Below are positions 62,845 to 64,000 of a stretch of 64,000 bases of DNA, piece after piece. The stretch lies in the NCBI RefSeq assembly GCF_902832885.1, contig NZ_CADFDK010000012.1, positions 150,259-214,258 on the forward strand, in the 5' to 3' direction. The notes under the pieces are model-generated. The model did not search any database. It was not told where the DNA came from and saw only the letters and a program-made list of their open reading frames with translations. How positions within the stretch are numbered: position 1 is the stretch's first letter; every line of letters starts with the position of its first letter. Made by a program: the position numbers and the translations under genes. The DNA is from Burkholderia seminalis DSM 23518 (GTDB taxonomy: Bacteria; Pseudomonadota; Gammaproteobacteria; Burkholderiales; Burkholderiaceae).

Positions 62845-63729
62845 ATGCTAGGTCGTCTAGCCACGCACCTCGCCATCGGCTTGCTGAAACTGCTCGCCCT
62901 GCTGCCGTACGGCCTGACCGCACGGTTCGGCGATGGTCTCGGCTGGCTGCTGTACCAGATCCCCAGCCGGCGAAAGCGCATCGTACACACCAATCTGAAA
63001 CTCTGCTTCCCGGACTGGAGCGACGCGCGGCGCGAGGAAGTGGCGGGCCAGCATTTCCGCCATGCGATCCGCAGCTACGTCGAGCGCAGCGTGCAGTGGT
63101 TCGGCTCGGAGAAAAAGCTCGCGAAGCTGATCCAGGTCGACAGCGCGGTCGATCTCGACGATCCCGACCTGCCGCCGACGCTGTTCCTCGGCCTGCACTT
63201 CGTCGGCATCGAGGCCGGTTCGATCTGGCTGAATCGTTCGCTGCACCGCCGCTGCGGGTCGCTGTACCAGCCGTTCTCGAATGCGGTGCTCGAGGAAGCG
63301 GCGAAGAAGGCGCGCGGGCGCTTCGACGCCGAGATGGTCGGCCGCGCGGACAGCGCGCGCGTCGTGCTGCGCTGGCTGCGCGACCGCAAGCCCGTGATGC
63401 TCGGCGCCGACATGGACTACGGGCTGCGCAACTCGACGTTCGTGCCGTTCTTCGGCGTGCCGGCCTGCACGCTGACGGCCGTCGGCCGGCTCGCGAAGAC
63501 GGGCCGCGCGCAGGTCGTGCCGTTCATCGGCGAGGTGCTGCCGAACTACAAGGGCTACCGTCTGAAGGTATTCAAGCCGTGGGATCACTACCCGACCGGC
63601 GACGACGATCTCGACGCGCGGCGGATGAACGCATTCCTCGAGGAGCAGATCCCGCTGATGCCGGAGCAGTATTACTGGGTCCACAAGCGCTTCAAGACGC
63701 GCCCGCCCGGCGAGCCGAGCCTGTACTGA
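62845..63729 (+). CDS. lpxL: Lipid A late acyltransferase (LpxL/HtrB family)
   Basis: Transfers a secondary acyl chain to the lipid A precursor on the inner face of the inner membrane. The 294-residue product has an N-terminal hydrophobic anchor (LAIGLLKLLALLPYGLTARFGDGLGWLLYQ), the catalytic H-x4-E box in FLGLHFVGIEAG, QPFSNAVLEEAAKKARGRF, and the ADMDYGLRNSTFVPFFGVPACT segment typical of LpxL/LpxM. CGGAGG precedes the ATG at 62845. It is divergent from metK, an arrangement that shares their promoters. Confidence 0.92.
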   Translation: MLGRLATHLAIGLLKLLALLPYGLTARFGDGLGWLLYQIPSRRKRIVHTNLKLCFPDWSDARREEVAGQHFRHAIRSYVERSVQWFGSEKKLAKLIQVDSAVDLDDPDLPPTLFLGLHFVGIEAGSIWLNRSLHRRCGSLYQPFSNAVLEEAAKKARGRFDAEMVGRADSARVVLRWLRDRKPVMLGADMDYGLRNSTFVPFFGVPACTLTAVGRLAKTGRAQVVPFIGEVLPNYKGYRLKVFKPWDHYPTGDDDLDARRMNAFLEEQIPLMPEQYYWVHKRFKTRPPGEPSLY

Positions 63730-63759
63730 CCCTGCCGCGCGAAACCCGCGGGCGCGCCG

Positions 63760-63909
63760 TCACGTGCGCGCCTGCGCTCTCGCCACCTTCGGCGCGCCGC
63801 GCGCCCGCCACGGATCGTAGGCCGACTGCTGCGCGAGCCACAGATCGGCCCGCCCCGTTACTATCTTCACGCCCCGATTGTCGGGGCTTTGGCCAGCCAG
63901 GCCCGGCAT
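63760..63909 (-). CDS. Possible small protein (49 aa)
   Basis: A 49-codon minus-strand frame from ATG 63909 (MPGLAGQSPDNRGVKIVTGR ... ARAQART). The composition is less Arg-biased than typical shadow frames and a purine-rich GGCGAG stands 6 nt before the ATG. It is convergent to lpxL. It could be a real small gene or the copy of a repeated intergenic element. Confidence 0.3.
   Translation of the reverse strand: MPGLAGQSPDNRGVKIVTGRADLWLAQQSAYDPWRARGAPKVARAQART
63871..63890. terminator. Weak hairpin downstream of lpxL
   Basis: GCCCCGA-TTG-TCGGGGC followed by TTT, about 140 nt after the lpxL stop. It also lies inside the 49-codon minus-strand frame. The last 90 nt of the window show no feature I can support. 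Confidence 0.35.
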
Positions 63910-64000
63910 GATTCTCGCCCCCAGTCGCAGTCATGATCCGGGGGGTGTTGTCACCGGGCCTGGTGGGTGGCTGGTGATCGCTGATAGGGGTTTGGCCGGG

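Overview
The window looks like a piece of the main chromosome of a Burkholderia species. It is very GC-rich with strong G/C bias at third codon positions, the proteins read like those of the Burkholderia cepacia complex or close relatives (DppA, MetK, Fpr, PxpABC, and the flg and fli layout), and two sigma-28 promoters match the proteobacterial flagellar consensus. Species was not determined. It is mostly ordinary chromosomal backbone: I see no phage, insertion sequence, CRISPR array, tRNA or rRNA.

Layout. 1-5.4 kb: flagellar locus 1, with flgE (cut at the left edge), flgD, flgC and flgB on the minus strand, and divergent flgA, flgM and flgN on the plus strand; flgM has a near-consensus FliA promoter. 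5.5-9.95 kb: a secreted thermolabile-hemolysin-like GDSL phospholipase, a large Xaa-Pro aminopeptidase and a divergent XRE-cupin regulator. 10-15.5 kb: cca, a GST-like gene, an NDUFA9-like NAD(P)-binding protein, slt and the 5-formyl-THF cyclo-ligase. 15.6-18.8 kb: a MarR-like regulator divergent from pxpB-pxpC-pxpA (5-oxoprolinase), with a palindrome between them and a strong terminator after pxpA. 19.3-26.2 kb: dppA-dppB-dppC-dppD-dppF dipeptide importer with a TraB/GumN gene translationally coupled at the end. 26.5-34.8 kb: MHS-type transporter, HiPIP, an FAD dehydrogenase of the L-2-hydroxyglutarate type, a lone AAA ATPase, nitroreductase, a secreted hypothetical protein, an EEP-family hydrolase, a LysE exporter and ferredoxin-NADP reductase (fpr). 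35.2-40.5 kb: a two-component pair with a sensorless kinase, an APC amino-acid permease, XdhC, and an apparently Fur-controlled PepSY protein.

40.7-50.9 kb: flagellar locus 2. The minus strand carries fliS-fliT-(second fliK-like)-(orphan FlhB C-terminal domain), headed by a second FliA promoter, and also fliE. The plus strand carries the overlapping run fliF-fliG-fliH-fliI-fliJ-fliK. Together with locus 1 this covers rod, hook, MS-ring, switch, export ATPase complex, hook-length control, chaperones and the anti-sigma factor; filament, motor and export-gate genes lie elsewhere.

50.9-64 kb: a GMC oxidoreductase divergent from a coniferyl-aldehyde-type dehydrogenase, srkA, a small conserved-looking protein, an EamA transporter, two small membrane proteins, an aldo/keto reductase, a phytanoyl-CoA dioxygenase-like protein, an Arg-rich small ORF, metK with a structured leader, and divergent lpxL. 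The points most worth a second look are the fliK2/flhB-like module under sigma-28, the metK leader, the Fur box plus hairpin before the PepSY gene, the palindrome in the pxp divergent region, and the sensorless two-component pair.
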